This document shows positions 1 through 8,587 of a stretch of DNA of 43,299 nt, one piece after another; the first letter of the stretch is position 1, and the number at the start of each line of letters is the position of its first letter. The translations under genes were made by a program, and so were the position numbers. Source of the DNA: Sphaerochaeta sp. (GTDB lineage: Bacteria > Spirochaetota > Spirochaetia > Sphaerochaetales > Sphaerochaetaceae); assembly GCA_018399495.1 (NCBI GenBank), contig JAGYOG010000022.1, positions 1-43,299 of the forward strand. The letters run 5' to 3'. The notes below the pieces were generated by a model, which searched no databases, was not told the origin of the DNA, and worked only from the letters and a program-made list of their open reading frames with translations.

Positions 1-26
1 AGTGGTTCGCAGAGGATGGGGAGTAG
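1..26 (+). CDS. Possible 3' tail of an upstream gene
   Basis: One frame entering from the left edge reads WFAEDGE and stops at TAG (24-26), directly before the ribosome binding site of the next gene. The composition is protein-like, but seven codons cannot prove a gene. If real, the upstream gene would be co-transcribed with the outer-membrane protein that follows. Confidence 0.25.
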
Positions 27-38
27 GAGGTGAATATC

Positions 39-1295
39 ATGAAAAAGACGTTTATTATTGCCTTAATTTTTATGTTGATTGTTGGTTCTTCCATGGTATT
101 TGCTTCGGCGAGTGACTATGACCCTGCTACAGTAAGCAGTTATAAGCAAGCAGGAGAACCATTCGTTGGTACCAGTGTTCGACTTCTAGGAATGGGTGGA
201 GCTGGATTAGGGGTGAAAGGATACCATGACAGTTTCTTGATCAACCCTGCAAACTTGGCGAAATCAGGATTCAAATTTACGCTACCTTCTGTGACTGTCA
301 CAGCTTATAATCCGAAAGCTATTCTTGAAAGTGGTTTGATTGAAGAAATCAAAGACGAAGAATATACTAATGCTGCATCAAAATTCCTAAATATATTTGA
401 TATTGGGTACGGAGATGTTCTAACCACTGATGTTTCTACTGTACTTACAATTGGTAGCTTCGGGTTGGCTCTTGAGATGCAGGAACGTTTAATGAGTTAT
501 CAGGTTGATGGGGAGTCAAGTAGTTTGAATCTAATTGCACAGGTAACCACGGCAGCTACTGCTGGCCTTGGGTTCAGAATTGGTCTTGTACCTGACAAGA
601 TCAGCATTGACCTTGGTGTAACAGCTAAGGCGGTTTATAAAGGGTACTTTGAGGCTATAAACTCGGGAATTGCTACATCACTGATTGAAGGGAGCCAGGA
701 AATAGATGAGATTTTCCTAAGCAATACTCCTCTCATAGCAGGCTATGCGATGCCCATCTCTGCTGGTGTGAACGTGAACCTTCCAGTTGGATTGACCTTC
801 TCTGCTGCTGCAAAGAACTTCAATGGTAACTACAAGATGACCACCTATCAATCATTGATTGATTGGGATGAGGAAGTGCTCCAGGCAGGGCTTGGTGACG
901 ATGAGAGTCCTGATTCTGAATTCACCAGTGAAGAATTTGAAATCGAAACCGATTGGAGACTGGACGCAGGACTTACCTGGGCACCAGATATCGGTTCCCT
1001 TATCAGACCAATCATTGCTGTTGATGTTGTAGATATCACATCTATGGGTGGTCTTCAGGGTGATGCACTGAAGCGGGCATTCTATGAACAGACCCGTCTT
1101 GGAGCATCGGTCAGACTGTTGAGCATTCTTGATGTACGTGGTGGTATCAGCCAGGGCTACAAGTCCATCGGTGCTGGATTCGATTTGTTGATCTTCCACA
1201 TTGACGCTGCCTATTATGTCCAGGAATATGGAGCGAGTATCGGTGACAAGCCAATCGATGCACTTTCACTGAGATTCTCACTCTTCTCTCGCTAG
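39..1295 (+). CDS. FadL/PorV-like outer-membrane beta-barrel protein
   Basis: This 418-residue protein starts with a clear signal peptide (MKKTFIIALIFMLIVGSSMVFA). The ATG at 39 is chosen because GGAGG lies at 26-30, 8 bases upstream; an in-frame GTG at 30 overlaps that site and is rejected. After the signal comes the pattern LLGMGGAGLGVKGYHDSFLINPANLA, split here as LLGMGGAGLG and DSFLINPANLA, which is typical of spirochaetal and Bacteroidetes FadL/PorV-type barrels (UPF0164-like). The rest alternates short hydrophobic strands with Gly/Asp turns. By family it should sit in the outer membrane, possibly as a transporter or assembly protein; the substrate is unknown. A hairpin terminator follows. 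Confidence 0.6.
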   Translation: MKKTFIIALIFMLIVGSSMVFASASDYDPATVSSYKQAGEPFVGTSVRLLGMGGAGLGVKGYHDSFLINPANLAKSGFKFTLPSVTVTAYNPKAILESGLIEEIKDEEYTNAASKFLNIFDIGYGDVLTTDVSTVLTIGSFGLALEMQERLMSYQVDGESSSLNLIAQVTTAATAGLGFRIGLVPDKISIDLGVTAKAVYKGYFEAINSGIATSLIEGSQEIDEIFLSNTPLIAGYAMPISAGVNVNLPVGLTFSAAAKNFNGNYKMTTYQSLIDWDEEVLQAGLGDDESPDSEFTSEEFEIETDWRLDAGLTWAPDIGSLIRPIIAVDVVDITSMGGLQGDALKRAFYEQTRLGASVRLLSILDVRGGISQGYKSIGAGFDLLIFHIDAAYYVQEYGASIGDKPIDALSLRFSLFSR

Positions 1296-1315
1296 TGTCG
1301 TGCTTCTTACTCACG

Positions 1316-1344
1316 GAATGCCCTCCCTGGAAAGGAGGGCATTC
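1316..1344 (+). terminator. Hairpin terminator after the outer-membrane protein
   Basis: An 11-bp perfect stem (gaatgccctcc / ggagggcattc) with a 7-base loop lies 21 bases after the stop codon. No clear T-run follows, so termination strength is uncertain. Confidence 0.6.
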
Positions 1345-1373
1345 GCGTGTCTTGGCCCCATCTATGACTACGA

Positions 1374-1395
1374 GTTTGTTATATTAATAACAAAC
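1374..1395. promoter_or_regulatory. Inverted repeat upstream of the NhaC antiporter gene
   Basis: Arms gtttgttat and ataacaaac are perfectly complementary and separated by 4 bases. It lies about 110 bases before the antiporter start in an AT-rich stretch (1374-1460), where the promoter should be. It is a plausible operator, but no known site was recognised. Confidence 0.35.
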
Positions 1396-1506
1396 TGTAA
1401 GAAAATTTACAAAAAAGCTATTTTTATACTTTCCTTTGTAACAAAACTCATGATATAGTCTCCTTACAATCACACTTCAGGGTCTTCACCCGTATGAGAG
1501 GTTACT

Positions 1507-3126
1507 ATGACAAGTTTTGGAATTTGGGGACTCATTCCTCCCGTTCTTACCATTACCCTTGCATTTATTACCAAGGATGTAATGGTTTCCCTGTTTCTTG
1601 GGATTTTCTCTGGTGCATTAATTGTAGCAGGAGGAAATCCTCTGGTAGCAATCATCAATCTTACCGATATGATTGCCGGATCGCTCAACGATGGTTGGAA
1701 CATTCGTATCTTCCTCTTTTGCGCATTGCTCGGAGGATTGGTCGGTATGCTCAGCAAGACTGGTTCCGCTCATGCCTTTGGTCGCTGGGCAGCAGATAAA
1801 CTGCACACCCAGAAGACCAGCCTCTTGATGACTTGGTTCTGCGGTCTGTTGATCTTCATTGATGACTACTTTAACAGCCTTGCAGTAGGAACAGTAATGC
1901 GTCCTATCACTGACAAGAACAAGGTTTCCCGTGCACAGCTTGCTTATATCCTGGACTCCACCGCAGCTCCAGTATGTATCCTTGTTCCCATTTCCAGCTG
2001 GGTTATCACCGTCATGTCCATCGTGAAAGGATCTGAAGGCTTTGATTCCTTGGGTGTGAGTGAATTCTCTTTCTTTATTCGTTCGGTTCCCTATAACCTG
2101 TATGCACTTTTGTCAATCATCATGGTGTTGGTCATCATCTTGACTGGAAGAAACTTCGGTCCTATGGCAAAAAGCATTGCCTACGCTAAGGAAACTGGTA
2201 ACCTCTACAATGAGACCTACGGACCTGCTCCCGGTGAAATGGACATCGATGGGGATGTGAATGCAGCCAAGGCAAAGCCGCTGGATATGCTTTTCCCGAT
2301 TATTGTCCTCATTGTTTCAGCTGTTATCCTGTTCCCTGTGACAACCTACCTCTCATCCATAGATGGAGAGACCATTACCAGCGTTGGCGCTGCAGCAGCA
2401 TCCATGTCACTCGGTGATGCGTTCAACAACACCGATGCATCAATGGCACTGTTCTATGCAGTAATCTTCACCTTGGTGATTACGTACATCTACTACACCG
2501 CTCGCAAGCTCTTTACTATCAAGGGAGCAAGTGAGGCTATTACCGATGGTATCAAGAGTATGGTTCCTGCCCTGATCATCCTTACCATGGCTTGGACTAT
2601 TGGTACAGTTATCAAGAGCAGTCCTGCAGATGGGGGTCTTGGTTTGGCTGCCTACCTCAGTGATGTCGTTGTTGGTGGTGGATTCCCGATAGCACTAGTA
2701 CCCGTCATTGCTTTCGCGCTCTCTGCTTTGATTTCATTCTCAACCGGTACGAGCTGGGGCACCTTCGCTATCATGATTCCGATTGTCATGCCGATTGCTG
2801 TCGGTCTTGCCCAGGCAAATGGCCTGGCTGACGCCGGCCTGCTCAATGCTGCAATGATCAGCGTGAGTGCTGTGCTTGGTGGTTCTGTCTTCGGTGACCA
2901 TGCTTCCCCGATCAGTGACACCACTATTCTGAGTTCTACGGGTGCTGGGTGTCCACACCTTGAGCACGTTGCAACCCAAATGCCTTACGCGATTACCACT
3001 GCATCTTGTGCATTGGTTGGATTTGTCGTAGGAGGAATCTTCCTGAATGTTCTGGCAGCTTGGATTGTTACCTTGGCCTGTTTTGCAGCAGCCATGGTCT
3101 TTCTTCCCAAGATTCTGAACAAGTAA
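1507..3126 (+). CDS. NhaC-family Na+/H+ antiporter
   Basis: This 539-residue polytopic inner-membrane protein has the NhaC-family signatures: an N-terminal SLFLGIFSGALIVAGG helix, the FIDDYFNSLAVGTVMRPITD segment, a DSTAAPVCILVPISSW motif, and near the C-terminus SFSTGTSWGTFAIMIPI followed by GDHASPISDTTILSS. Acidic residues in these helices are expected to carry Na+ and H+. Members exchange cytoplasmic Na+ for H+ or carry organic anions with Na+, so the exact substrate is not fixed by sequence. GAGAGG precedes the ATG by 5 bases. The gene is monocistronic, with a 16-bp terminator stem immediately downstream. Confidence 0.85.
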   Translation: MTSFGIWGLIPPVLTITLAFITKDVMVSLFLGIFSGALIVAGGNPLVAIINLTDMIAGSLNDGWNIRIFLFCALLGGLVGMLSKTGSAHAFGRWAADKLHTQKTSLLMTWFCGLLIFIDDYFNSLAVGTVMRPITDKNKVSRAQLAYILDSTAAPVCILVPISSWVITVMSIVKGSEGFDSLGVSEFSFFIRSVPYNLYALLSIIMVLVIILTGRNFGPMAKSIAYAKETGNLYNETYGPAPGEMDIDGDVNAAKAKPLDMLFPIIVLIVSAVILFPVTTYLSSIDGETITSVGAAAASMSLGDAFNNTDASMALFYAVIFTLVITYIYYTARKLFTIKGASEAITDGIKSMVPALIILTMAWTIGTVIKSSPADGGLGLAAYLSDVVVGGGFPIALVPVIAFALSALISFSTGTSWGTFAIMIPIVMPIAVGLAQANGLADAGLLNAAMISVSAVLGGSVFGDHASPISDTTILSSTGAGCPHLEHVATQMPYAITTASCALVGFVVGGIFLNVLAAWIVTLACFAAAMVFLPKILNK

Positions 3127-3141
3127 TAAACGATTCTAAAA

Positions 3142-3174
3142 CAAGTAAGCCCACCAATTTGGTGGGCTTACTTG
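3142..3174 (+). terminator. Strong hairpin terminator
   Basis: A 16-bp perfect inverted repeat (caagtaagcccaccaa / ttggtgggcttacttg) begins 15 bases after the antiporter stop and precedes manA. It separates the two transcription units. Confidence 0.8.
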
Positions 3175-3217
3175 CTCTCTGGGGCCAAGCAAACTATACT
3201 TTGCCTTGGAGGATGAT

Positions 3218-4429
3218 ATGAACATTGTACAGATAAAAGGACATATCAAGGAGTATGAGTGGGGAAATACCTCATTCATCCCTGCGCTATTAGGTGTTCC
3301 AGAGGATGGAAAAGCCAAAGCTGAGCTTTGGTTTGGGACCCATCCATCAGGGGATGCAATCGTTATGGAAACGAACCAGAACCTTTCCTCCTTTCTCAAG
3401 GGAGATAGTCAGCACTGGTTCGGAGAAGACCACCAGGAATCATTTGGAGATGAGTTGCCACTTCTGTTCAAAGTCTTGGCAATTGAGAAACCACTCTCCA
3501 TTCAGGTTCATCCTGATAAGCTTCAAGCTGAAACTGGATGGGAATGGGAAGAGAATATCCGTAAACGACTTCCAAAAGAACTTTGGAACTACAAAGACCC
3601 CAACCGTAAGGCAGAGGTTATCTATGCACTTACCCCGATTACGGCAATGTGTGGTTTTCGGCCCCTTGGCCAGATTACTCCCTTACTGAAGCTCTTGCTT
3701 CCTGATGGGTATCCTAACCATTTCTCTTATCTTGATGAAACTGGTGTTGAAGATAATGTGCAACTTGCGCGATTATTCAAACAACTGTACACCATGGACA
3801 AGGAAACCTTGTCCTCCCTTATTGACGAGTACCTAGCGTCCCTGAAAGCTCATGAAGAGCTGCCAACCAGTACTGCTGATGGCCGTTTTTTGGAGAGCAA
3901 GGGTATAGTCCTTTCCAGCTATGCTTCCTATCCCCAGGACCCTGGATTGTTCTGCCCATTCTTGTTGAACGTAAAACACCTTGAAGAGGGAGAAGCTCTG
4001 TATCTTGCGCCCGGAACATTGCATGCCTATGTGATGGGTAATGGTATAGAACTCATGAGCGCATCAGACAATGTGCTTCGTGGTGGGCTTACAAACAAAA
4101 AAGTAGATGTCAAAGAATTGATGAAAGTCACTGAGATCAAGGGAAAAGAGGTTCAGAAGGTCCAAATGGTGCGAGGAGCTTCAGGACGAATGCATCTTCT
4201 CACTCCTACAGAGGAGTTCCATCTCATGGTCCTTTCCAGTGGTACCTATGAGATTACTGACCGCAGGAGTATCGAGTTGCTCTTTCTTACTGAAGGAAGT
4301 GCCCAGTTCATCTCTGAGAAAGAGAAGCGAACACTACAGAAAGGTAGTTGTCATGTGGTAGCAGCCTCGCTTGGTTCCTACACCTTACAGGTAGATGGTA
4401 CTCTATTTATTGCAGATGTCCCAAGATAA
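3218..4429 (+). CDS. manA: Mannose-6-phosphate isomerase, class I
   Basis: The product (403 residues) interconverts mannose-6-phosphate and fructose-6-phosphate in the cytoplasm, using zinc. Visible family motifs are the zinc-site QVHPDK, the KAEVIYAL segment that follows, and a C-terminal LYLAPGTLHAYVMGNGIE plus SDNVLRGGLTNKKVD block. The length matches class I (type I PMI) enzymes. The ATG at 3218 is chosen because TGGAGG lies 5 bases upstream; an in-frame TTG at 3206 overlaps that site and is unlikely. The gene is preceded by a terminator and sits alone, so it probably has its own promoter in 3175-3205, where none is obvious. The role is feeding mannose into glycolysis or supplying mannose-6-phosphate for glycans. 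Confidence 0.93.
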   Translation: MNIVQIKGHIKEYEWGNTSFIPALLGVPEDGKAKAELWFGTHPSGDAIVMETNQNLSSFLKGDSQHWFGEDHQESFGDELPLLFKVLAIEKPLSIQVHPDKLQAETGWEWEENIRKRLPKELWNYKDPNRKAEVIYALTPITAMCGFRPLGQITPLLKLLLPDGYPNHFSYLDETGVEDNVQLARLFKQLYTMDKETLSSLIDEYLASLKAHEELPTSTADGRFLESKGIVLSSYASYPQDPGLFCPFLLNVKHLEEGEALYLAPGTLHAYVMGNGIELMSASDNVLRGGLTNKKVDVKELMKVTEIKGKEVQKVQMVRGASGRMHLLTPTEEFHLMVLSSGTYEITDRRSIELLFLTEGSAQFISEKEKRTLQKGSCHVVAASLGSYTLQVDGTLFIADVPR

Positions 4430-4488
4430 TGGAATATTTCGAATTTTTAGGGTTTGAATGAGTATCTGAGCAGTGATATAGTAACTTT

Positions 4489-5760
4489 ATGGATAAATAC
4501 CTCAAAATATTAAAAAAAGAATTGCGCCCCGCAATGGGGTGCACTGAGCCCGCAGCTTCAGCTCTTGCCGGAGCAAAGGTTACGGAACTTTTGGGTTTGG
4601 TGCCTGCCTCTCTGGAGGTTCGTACCAGTCGAGATATGGTCAAGAATGCAATGGGTGTGGGTATCCCTAACTGCTCCCTGAAGGGGATCCAAGCAGCAGT
4701 GGCTCTTGGAGCAAGTGGGGGAGACAGTGCTAAGGGTCTAAGTATTCTCAGTAGTCTAACTGAAGAGCAAATTGAAAAAGCGTCTGCCATTCCAGTATCC
4801 CTTGTTATTGAAAGTGGGGTTCCTTCCCTCTATATCAAGGTCACTGCAAAGGCAGGTGATGATATTGCCATTGCAACTATCAGCGGTGAGCATGAACGGT
4901 TCAGTTTCCTCCAGCACAATGATACGGTTCTGCGTGAGCTGGCAGTTGATGCCTGTGGGACAGAACTGGAAGCGGAGGATGAACAGTTCCTCGATTCTAT
5001 CAGCCTTGCTGATATACTTTTGTGGGTAGAACAAGCACCCCAAGAGGCAATTGACCTGGTACTCGAAGCAAAAGAAACAAACCTCGCCATTGCACGTCAT
5101 GCACTTGATCATCCCTATGGGCTTTCGGTGGGGAGGATTGCGGCTGAACCTATAGGGAAAGAACCACGAAATCTATCAGAAGCCTTTAGTTTGGGTTCTG
5201 CTATGGCAGCTGCCGCCAGCGATGCAAGAATGGCTGGATGCCCATTGCCGGTCATTATCAACAGTGGTAGTGGAAATCAGGGAATTACCCTGACCGTACC
5301 TATAGCGGTAGTTGCAGCGTACTTAAAATTGGATGATGAACAGCTGGGAAGAGCATTGCTACTCAGCCAGTTGATCGGTTTGGGTTTGACTGCCAGAAAG
5401 GATCGCCTGAGTGCCCTCTGTGGGGCCTTTACTGCCGCTATCGGGACAGCTTGTGGGTTGGTGTACCTTATGGGAGGAAAACTGGAAGAGATGGATCGTG
5501 CTTTTAATATCATGGTTGGCAACCTCACTGGAATTATCTGTGATGGAGCAAAGGCCACCTGTGCCCTAAAAATCTACAGTTGTGTGGAAGCGGCAAATCT
5601 TGCTTGCAAACTGGCATTGCGTGGACTTTCCCCAGGAAGTGAGAGCGGAATCGTTGGAAAGTCGAGCATGGAGAGTATGGATTTTCTCTCCAGGATCAGT
5701 CATGAAGGAATGGAGGAAATGGATAAAACGATTCTCTCCATCATGTTGGGAAAACAGTAG
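4489..5760 (+). CDS. L-cysteine desulfidase family protein (CyuA/YhaM, UPF0597)
   Basis: This 423-residue cytoplasmic protein belongs to the serine dehydratase alpha-like UPF0597 family. Members such as CyuA and the methanogen CdsB split L-cysteine to pyruvate, ammonia and sulfide using an Fe-S cluster. The diagnostic N-terminal ELRPAMGCTEPAA motif with its cluster cysteine is at residues 11-23, and later conserved segments include NSGSGNQGITLTVP and the cysteine-bearing CDGAKATCALK near residue 345. The length is normal. The stop codon TAG shares one base with the GTG start of the following exonuclease, indicating translational coupling. L-serine deamination is an alternative activity. No transporter of the CyuP type is adjacent. 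Confidence 0.85.
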   Translation: MDKYLKILKKELRPAMGCTEPAASALAGAKVTELLGLVPASLEVRTSRDMVKNAMGVGIPNCSLKGIQAAVALGASGGDSAKGLSILSSLTEEQIEKASAIPVSLVIESGVPSLYIKVTAKAGDDIAIATISGEHERFSFLQHNDTVLRELAVDACGTELEAEDEQFLDSISLADILLWVEQAPQEAIDLVLEAKETNLAIARHALDHPYGLSVGRIAAEPIGKEPRNLSEAFSLGSAMAAAASDARMAGCPLPVIINSGSGNQGITLTVPIAVVAAYLKLDDEQLGRALLLSQLIGLGLTARKDRLSALCGAFTAAIGTACGLVYLMGGKLEEMDRAFNIMVGNLTGIICDGAKATCALKIYSCVEAANLACKLALRGLSPGSESGIVGKSSMESMDFLSRISHEGMEEMDKTILSIMLGKQ

Positions 5761-6353
5761 TGCATTATGTAGCAATAGATTTTGAGACAGCGAACAGCTA
5801 TCCTGGAGGGGCTTGCTCTGTAGCGCTTGCCCGCTTTGATGAAGAGGGGAGCCTGCTTGAGACGTATTACACCTTGATACGTCCCAAGCATCCGTATTTT
5901 GATCCAGGGATGACAGCAGTACACAAACTCAACAGTGAGGAATGCCTTGCTGCTCCTGAATTTGACCAGATTTGGGGAGAGATGCGCACCTTCATTGGTC
6001 GTGACATCCTTGTTGCTCACAATGCAGTTTTTGACATGGGAGTGATGAAAGCTGCGTTTGACGTATACGACCTGGAGGCTCGGGAAATGAGCTACCTGTG
6101 CACCTTGACCATTGCACGTAAGCATTGGCCTAAGATGCACAGTTATAAGCTATCCTATCTGGTTGATTACTTTGATATGGAGTATCAGGCTCACTACGCC
6201 CTGGATGATGCAATCATGTGTGGGAAGATTATGTACCGGCTCTGCAAAGGGCATCTCAATGAGCTGCTTGATCTTCGCCGGTTCTTGATCACCAAGGGCA
6301 TTGAGCCGAAGATTATTGAGCACCAGAGAAAAGACGCAGATTTTTTCCTATAA
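5760..6353 (+). CDS. DEDDh 3'-5' exonuclease (DnaQ-like)
   Basis: This 197-residue protein is a single exonuclease domain of the RNase T/DNA polymerase III epsilon superfamily. ExoI DFET appears as AIDFETAN (residues 5-12), ExoII as AHNAVFDMG near 85, and ExoIII as HYALDDA near 145, giving the full DEDDh metal-binding set with the catalytic histidine. It starts at GTG overlapping the previous stop by one base, so it is translated by coupling. No polymerase-clamp motif or helicase domain is present, so it is a free proofreading or repair exonuclease rather than a proven epsilon subunit. Its 3' end overlaps the convergent PAP2 gene by 41 bases. Confidence 0.85.
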   Translation: MHYVAIDFETANSYPGGACSVALARFDEEGSLLETYYTLIRPKHPYFDPGMTAVHKLNSEECLAAPEFDQIWGEMRTFIGRDILVAHNAVFDMGVMKAAFDVYDLEAREMSYLCTLTIARKHWPKMHSYKLSYLVDYFDMEYQAHYALDDAIMCGKIMYRLCKGHLNELLDLRRFLITKGIEPKIIEHQRKDADFFL

Positions 6354-7212
6354 GTGGATAGAGTCCGGTAGCCCAGAGTCCTACGAGGCTGTATCGCACA
6401 AAACCTCCGATTGCATACAATGACTCTGGGATGATTACCTTAGAGCCCATAATCAGAAGCACTACAACCAAGCCGATAAGGTACCGGGCAATCTTCTTGC
6501 CCAATGTTCCCTCGGTCAGGAATTGGACCTTCTTGTTTTCAAGTGCGAAACCAAGATAACCACCTCCACCAAGGGCCAGTATTTTCATCAGGTCATTGAA
6601 TGCAGTCTCATCTGCTGAGAAAAAGTTAAGCAGGATACTGACCACAGCTCCACTTATGGCAAAGATGGTCCCTAGGATGATCAGGTATCTCAATCTTTTC
6701 TTTTCATCATCATAGAGATAGTCCAGATAGTGATAGAAGGCAAAGCTGATGGAAACTCCAAGTAAGAGTCCTGCAAACACGTCAATCGGCCAGTGCACGC
6801 CAAGATAGAGCCGGCTCAATCCTACCAGTGTCATCATGATTGCACAGAAAATACTGAGCTTTCGCTTGCGGAAAGCGAGCGCCAGGGCTGTATAGAAAGC
6901 GGCCCCGGTGGTAGTGTGCCCGCTGGGGAATGAGTATCCGGTTGCAGTCTCCAGTCGTTTCCCTTGGATTGATTCCAATACCTGAAATGGGCGGGGAGCA
7001 CGGACCGTGGCTTTCAGTATGCCCATAGCCAGAACTGAGAGCAGTACTGAAGAGTAGAGACCGAAACCCTTCTTCTTGTCATGATTCCAGAAGATGTAGA
7101 GGATGACGGCAATAACGAAGGTCTGCTCACCCAAGAGTGAGGCGAGGTTGCCCAGGAAGTCGAGAACGGGGTTCTCAATATTCAAAAAGAACAGCATGAT
7201 GGATTCTTGCAT
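6313..7212 (-). CDS. PAP2-family membrane phosphatase
   Basis: This 299-residue polytopic membrane protein carries the three phosphatase motifs of the PAP2 superfamily: KATVRAPRPF, then FPSGHTTT with the catalytic histidine, then SRLYLGVHWPIDV. Four or more extra C-terminal hydrophobic helices extend the core. Family members dephosphorylate lipid phosphates such as undecaprenyl diphosphate or phosphatidic acid on the outer face of the inner membrane. The ATG at 7212 is chosen because AAAGGAG lies 9 bases upstream; the frame stays open 23 codons further upstream without a comparable site. The substrate is not determined. The 3' end overlaps the convergent exonuclease. Confidence 0.85.
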   Translation of the reverse strand: MQESIMLFFLNIENPVLDFLGNLASLLGEQTFVIAVILYIFWNHDKKKGFGLYSSVLLSVLAMGILKATVRAPRPFQVLESIQGKRLETATGYSFPSGHTTTGAAFYTALALAFRKRKLSIFCAIMMTLVGLSRLYLGVHWPIDVFAGLLLGVSISFAFYHYLDYLYDDEKKRLRYLIILGTIFAISGAVVSILLNFFSADETAFNDLMKILALGGGGYLGFALENKKVQFLTEGTLGKKIARYLIGLVVVLLIMGSKVIIPESLYAIGGFVRYSLVGLWATGLYPLIGKNLRLFSGAQ

Positions 7213-7318
7213 GGGTATCTTCTCCTTTCGGGAAGTATACGCAAGGGTTTCCTTGTTTGCAACAGCGGGGCATGTTGACAAAAGCCTTACTATCGTGTAG
7301 TTTCCAAGAGTGCTTTTT

Positions 7319-7392
7319 GAGGGTGTAGCGAAGCTGGTTATCGCGACGGCCTGTCACGCCGTAGATCGCGGGTTCGAGTCCCGTCACTCTCG
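7319..7392 (+). tRNA. tRNA-Asp (GTC)
   Basis: The 74-base cloverleaf has acceptor arms gagggtg / cactctc with one G-T pair and discriminator G. The anticodon arm is acggc-ctgtcac-gccgt, with anticodon GTC at 7353-7355. The T arm is gcggg-ttcgagt-cccgt. CCA is not encoded. Confidence 0.95.
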
Positions 7393-7398
7393 CTTGAA

Positions 7399-7427
7399 GA
7401 AACCGCCTTGGATTCCAGGGCGGTTTC
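7399..7427 (+). terminator. Terminator after tRNA-Asp
   Basis: A 9-bp stem gaaaccgcc / ggcggtttc with an inner tgg / cca pairing starts 7 bases after the tRNA and is followed by a short T-rich stretch. Confidence 0.65.
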
Positions 7428-7464
7428 GTTGTAATGTAAGGTCTAATTGATTTTCGGAGGCACG

Positions 7465-8535
7465 ATGAAGGTACTGGTAGGAATGAGTGGAGGAATAGAT
7501 TCTTCCGTTGCAGCATATCTGCTGAAGCAGCAGGGACACGAAGTTACAGGGGTCACCATGACCATCTGGAATAAACGTGCCCACCTGACTCGATCCCTTG
7601 GTTCAACCAGTTGCTTTGCTCCTGATAAGAGCGAAGACATCAAGGCCATTAAGCGAATCTGTGAGAAAATCGGGATTGAGCACCATGTACTCGAACTGAG
7701 TGATCAGTTTGAGGAAGTCGTGCTTGCAAACTTCAAGGACGAATACATGGATGGGCGTACACCGAACCCCTGTGTCTGGTGTAACGCCAAGATCAAGTTT
7801 GGTGCCATGGTTGATTATGCCAGGGAGTGCGGCCTTGTGTTTGACAAGTTTGCTACCGGTCATTACGCCCGCATTACAGAAGAAAATGGGCGCTATGCAA
7901 TAACCAGGGCAGTGGATATGAGGAAAGACCAATCCTACTTCCTCTATCGTCTCAGCCAAGCACAACTTGCCACAACGCTGTTTCCTCTGGGCTCCATGAC
8001 CAAGGAAGAAGCTCGAGCTATTGACGTAGCGCAAGGCTTCCATAAAGTCTATCAGGAAGAGAGTCAGGATTTCTACGATGGGGATTACACCGATCTTTTG
8101 GAAGTAGATAACAAGAGGGGCAACATCGTTACCCAGAATGGAGAGGTCCTTGGAACTCATGATGGCATCTGGCACTACACCATCGGACAGAGAAAGGGGT
8201 TGGGAATTGCTGCTGAAAGACCCCTCTATGTACTACAGCTTGATGCACAAAAGAATGAAGTGGTGGTCGGTTATGTAGAAGAAACCCTGCAGAGTACCGT
8301 GACCGCTGATGATGTTGTATGGAGCAGTAAGGCATCCCTGGAGGGAGAGGTTGAGGTACAGGCGAAAATCCGCTCCACTGGGTATCCCACTGAAGCTAGA
8401 GCACACATGAATAGTGATGGAACCATCACTGCTGTGTTTTCAAGCTCTGTGAAGGCTGCTACCGTTGGACAATCCCTTGTTCTCTATGATTGGGAGAGAA
8501 TTCTTGCCGGAGGAATTATCAAGGAAGCCTTCTGA
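7465..8535 (+). CDS. mnmA: tRNA-specific 2-thiouridylase MnmA
   Basis: The 356-residue enzyme puts sulfur on U34 of tRNA-Glu, -Gln and -Lys using ATP and persulfide sulfur. The N-terminal PP-loop SGGIDSSVAA (residues 9-18) binds ATP. The catalytic cysteine pair is expected in NPCVWCNAKIKF near residue 100 and in the tRNA-contacting central region near residue 195. Here the second site reads KVYQEESQDFYDGDYT, and it lacks the usual cysteine that forms the disulfide pair in the E. coli enzyme; this could mark the alternative MnmA subtype. ATG 7465 follows CGGAGG by 4 bases; an in-frame TTG at 7447 is upstream of that site and is rejected. The length is normal for the family. Confidence 0.9.
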   Translation: MKVLVGMSGGIDSSVAAYLLKQQGHEVTGVTMTIWNKRAHLTRSLGSTSCFAPDKSEDIKAIKRICEKIGIEHHVLELSDQFEEVVLANFKDEYMDGRTPNPCVWCNAKIKFGAMVDYARECGLVFDKFATGHYARITEENGRYAITRAVDMRKDQSYFLYRLSQAQLATTLFPLGSMTKEEARAIDVAQGFHKVYQEESQDFYDGDYTDLLEVDNKRGNIVTQNGEVLGTHDGIWHYTIGQRKGLGIAAERPLYVLQLDAQKNEVVVGYVEETLQSTVTADDVVWSSKASLEGEVEVQAKIRSTGYPTEARAHMNSDGTITAVFSSSVKAATVGQSLVLYDWERILAGGIIKEAF

Positions 8536-8587
8536 TAGTTGTCTCATACCGTCTTTCCGTCTATGATGGAACGACAAGGAGAGCACT

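Noticed and set aside
852..1199. 115-codon minus-strand open frame
   Set aside because: It is fully inside the outer-membrane protein gene on the other strand, without a ribosome binding site or family features.
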